Source of the DNA: Actinomycetales bacterium
GTDB taxonomy: Bacteria > Actinomycetota > Actinomycetes > Actinomycetales > JAHECE01
Assembly: GCA_024641895.1 (NCBI GenBank)
Contig: JAHECE010000047.1
Span: 1-13,383, forward strand
Direction of reading: 5' to 3'
Length of the DNA stretch: 13,383 bases
Below the pieces are notes generated by a model. That model saw nothing but the letters and a program-made list of their open reading frames with translations. It was not told where the DNA came from and searched no databases. Positions 12,988 to 13,383 of the stretch are shown here, one piece after another. A program made the translations under genes and the position numbers. How positions within the stretch are numbered: the stretch's first letter is position 1; every line of letters begins with the position of its first letter.

Positions 12988-13383
12988 GCGGCGCCACCGC
13001 CGAGGGCGTCCTCGCGGATGAGGCTCAGGACGGCGTCGCGGATCTTCTCCATGACGTCCTCGTCCTCCGCCTCGACGTTCAGCCGCAGCAGCGGCTCGGT
13101 GTTCGAGGCCCGCACGTTGAACCACCAGCGCGGCACCTCGCCCCAGTGGCTGATGGTGAGCCCGTCGAGCTCGTCGACGGTGACGTCTCCGCCGCGGCCC
13201 TGCTCGACGAATGCCTCGACAACCCGCTCACGCGCAGCCGGGACGTCGCTCACCGTCGAGTTGATCTCGCCGGACTCCGCGTACGGCTGATAGACGTCCG
13301 CGAGCGCGGACAGCGGCGCGCTCTGCTCGCCGAGGGCCTGCAGCACGTGCATCGCCGCGAGCATGCCGGTGTCGGCGAAGTAG
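12984..13383 (-). CDS. manB: Phosphomannomutase/phosphoglucomutase, C-terminal part (partial, runs off right edge)
   Basis: The last 132 codons are present. The frame enters with YFADTGMLAAMHVLQALGE, from the end of domain III of the alpha-D-phosphohexomutase superfamily. The phosphate-binding loop of domain IV is WWFNVRASNTEPLLRLNVEA, with the hallmark R-x-SNTEP. These enzymes interconvert hexose-6- and hexose-1-phosphates; in actinomycetes ManB makes mannose-1-phosphate for GDP-mannose and thus for mannosylated lipids and glycans. The active-site serine and metal loop lie outside the window, so substrate preference cannot be judged here. It is the upstream gene of the Trm112-like/CDF group. 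Confidence 0.93.
   Translation of the reverse strand, partial: YFADTGMLAAMHVLQALGEQSAPLSALADVYQPYAESGEINSTVSDVPAARERVVEAFVEQGRGGDVTVDELDGLTISHWGEVPRWWFNVRASNTEPLLRLNVEAEDEDVMEKIRDAVLSLIREDALGGGAA

Noticed and set aside
1..13383. CRISPR arrays, tRNA or rRNA genes, insertion sequences
   Set aside because: I saw no spaced identical repeats outside the coding 15-bp array, no tRNA T-arm sequences, no rRNA and no transposase motifs.

Overview
The window is very GC-rich, gene-dense chromosomal DNA from an actinomycete (Actinomycetota). The gene content (MtrA-type response regulator, actinobacterial S-adenosylhomocysteine hydrolase and phosphomannomutase, and a MoxR/DUF58/DUF4129/DUF4350/SpoIIM/RDD membrane cluster) fits Micrococcales, most likely the Cellulomonas/Cellulomonadaceae area. 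That placement is inferred from remembered gene order and protein style, not from a database search. I see no insertion sequence, phage gene, CRISPR array, tRNA or rRNA.

Left part (1-5958): the 5' end of mtrA runs off the left edge on the minus strand. A 190-bp divergent region separates it from a plus-strand operon of five tightly packed genes: a six-helix membrane protein with a (PGQYG)7 repeat, a DUF4129 protein, a DUF4350 protein, a MoxR AAA+ ATPase and a DUF58 protein with a vWA-like domain. DUF4129/DUF4350 and DUF4350/MoxR overlap by four bases (ATGA). The reading I prefer is a membrane-associated MoxR chaperone system: cytosolic ATPase, vWA-type adaptor and several membrane partners, possibly acting on the cell envelope.

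Middle (5959-8557): a SpoIIM/DUF95 membrane protein (minus) and an RDD membrane protein (plus) start only 19 bp apart, back to back. They belong to the same conserved neighbourhood as the MoxR genes. The RDD gene looks leaderless. A TetR-type regulator follows; its start region carries a perfect C6G6 palindrome between a candidate -10 box and the start codon.

Gap (8558-9089): about 530 bp without a convincing gene. It holds a structured hairpin just after tetR and a striking 41-bp perfect palindrome, probably a bidirectional terminator between convergent genes.

Right part (9090-13383), all minus strand, transcribed from the right edge leftwards: manB (3' part), a Trm112-like small protein overlapping it by four bases, a CDF metal transporter, then ahcY (activated-methyl cycle), then a DUF4349 lipoprotein. 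In Mycobacterium tuberculosis mtrA, ahcY/sahH and manB also lie in one stretch of chromosome, so the MoxR cluster sits inside a conserved backbone here. Most of the window is recognisable actinobacterial chromosome. The least explained points are the mechanism of the MoxR cluster and the compact regulatory DNA at the RDD and tetR starts.
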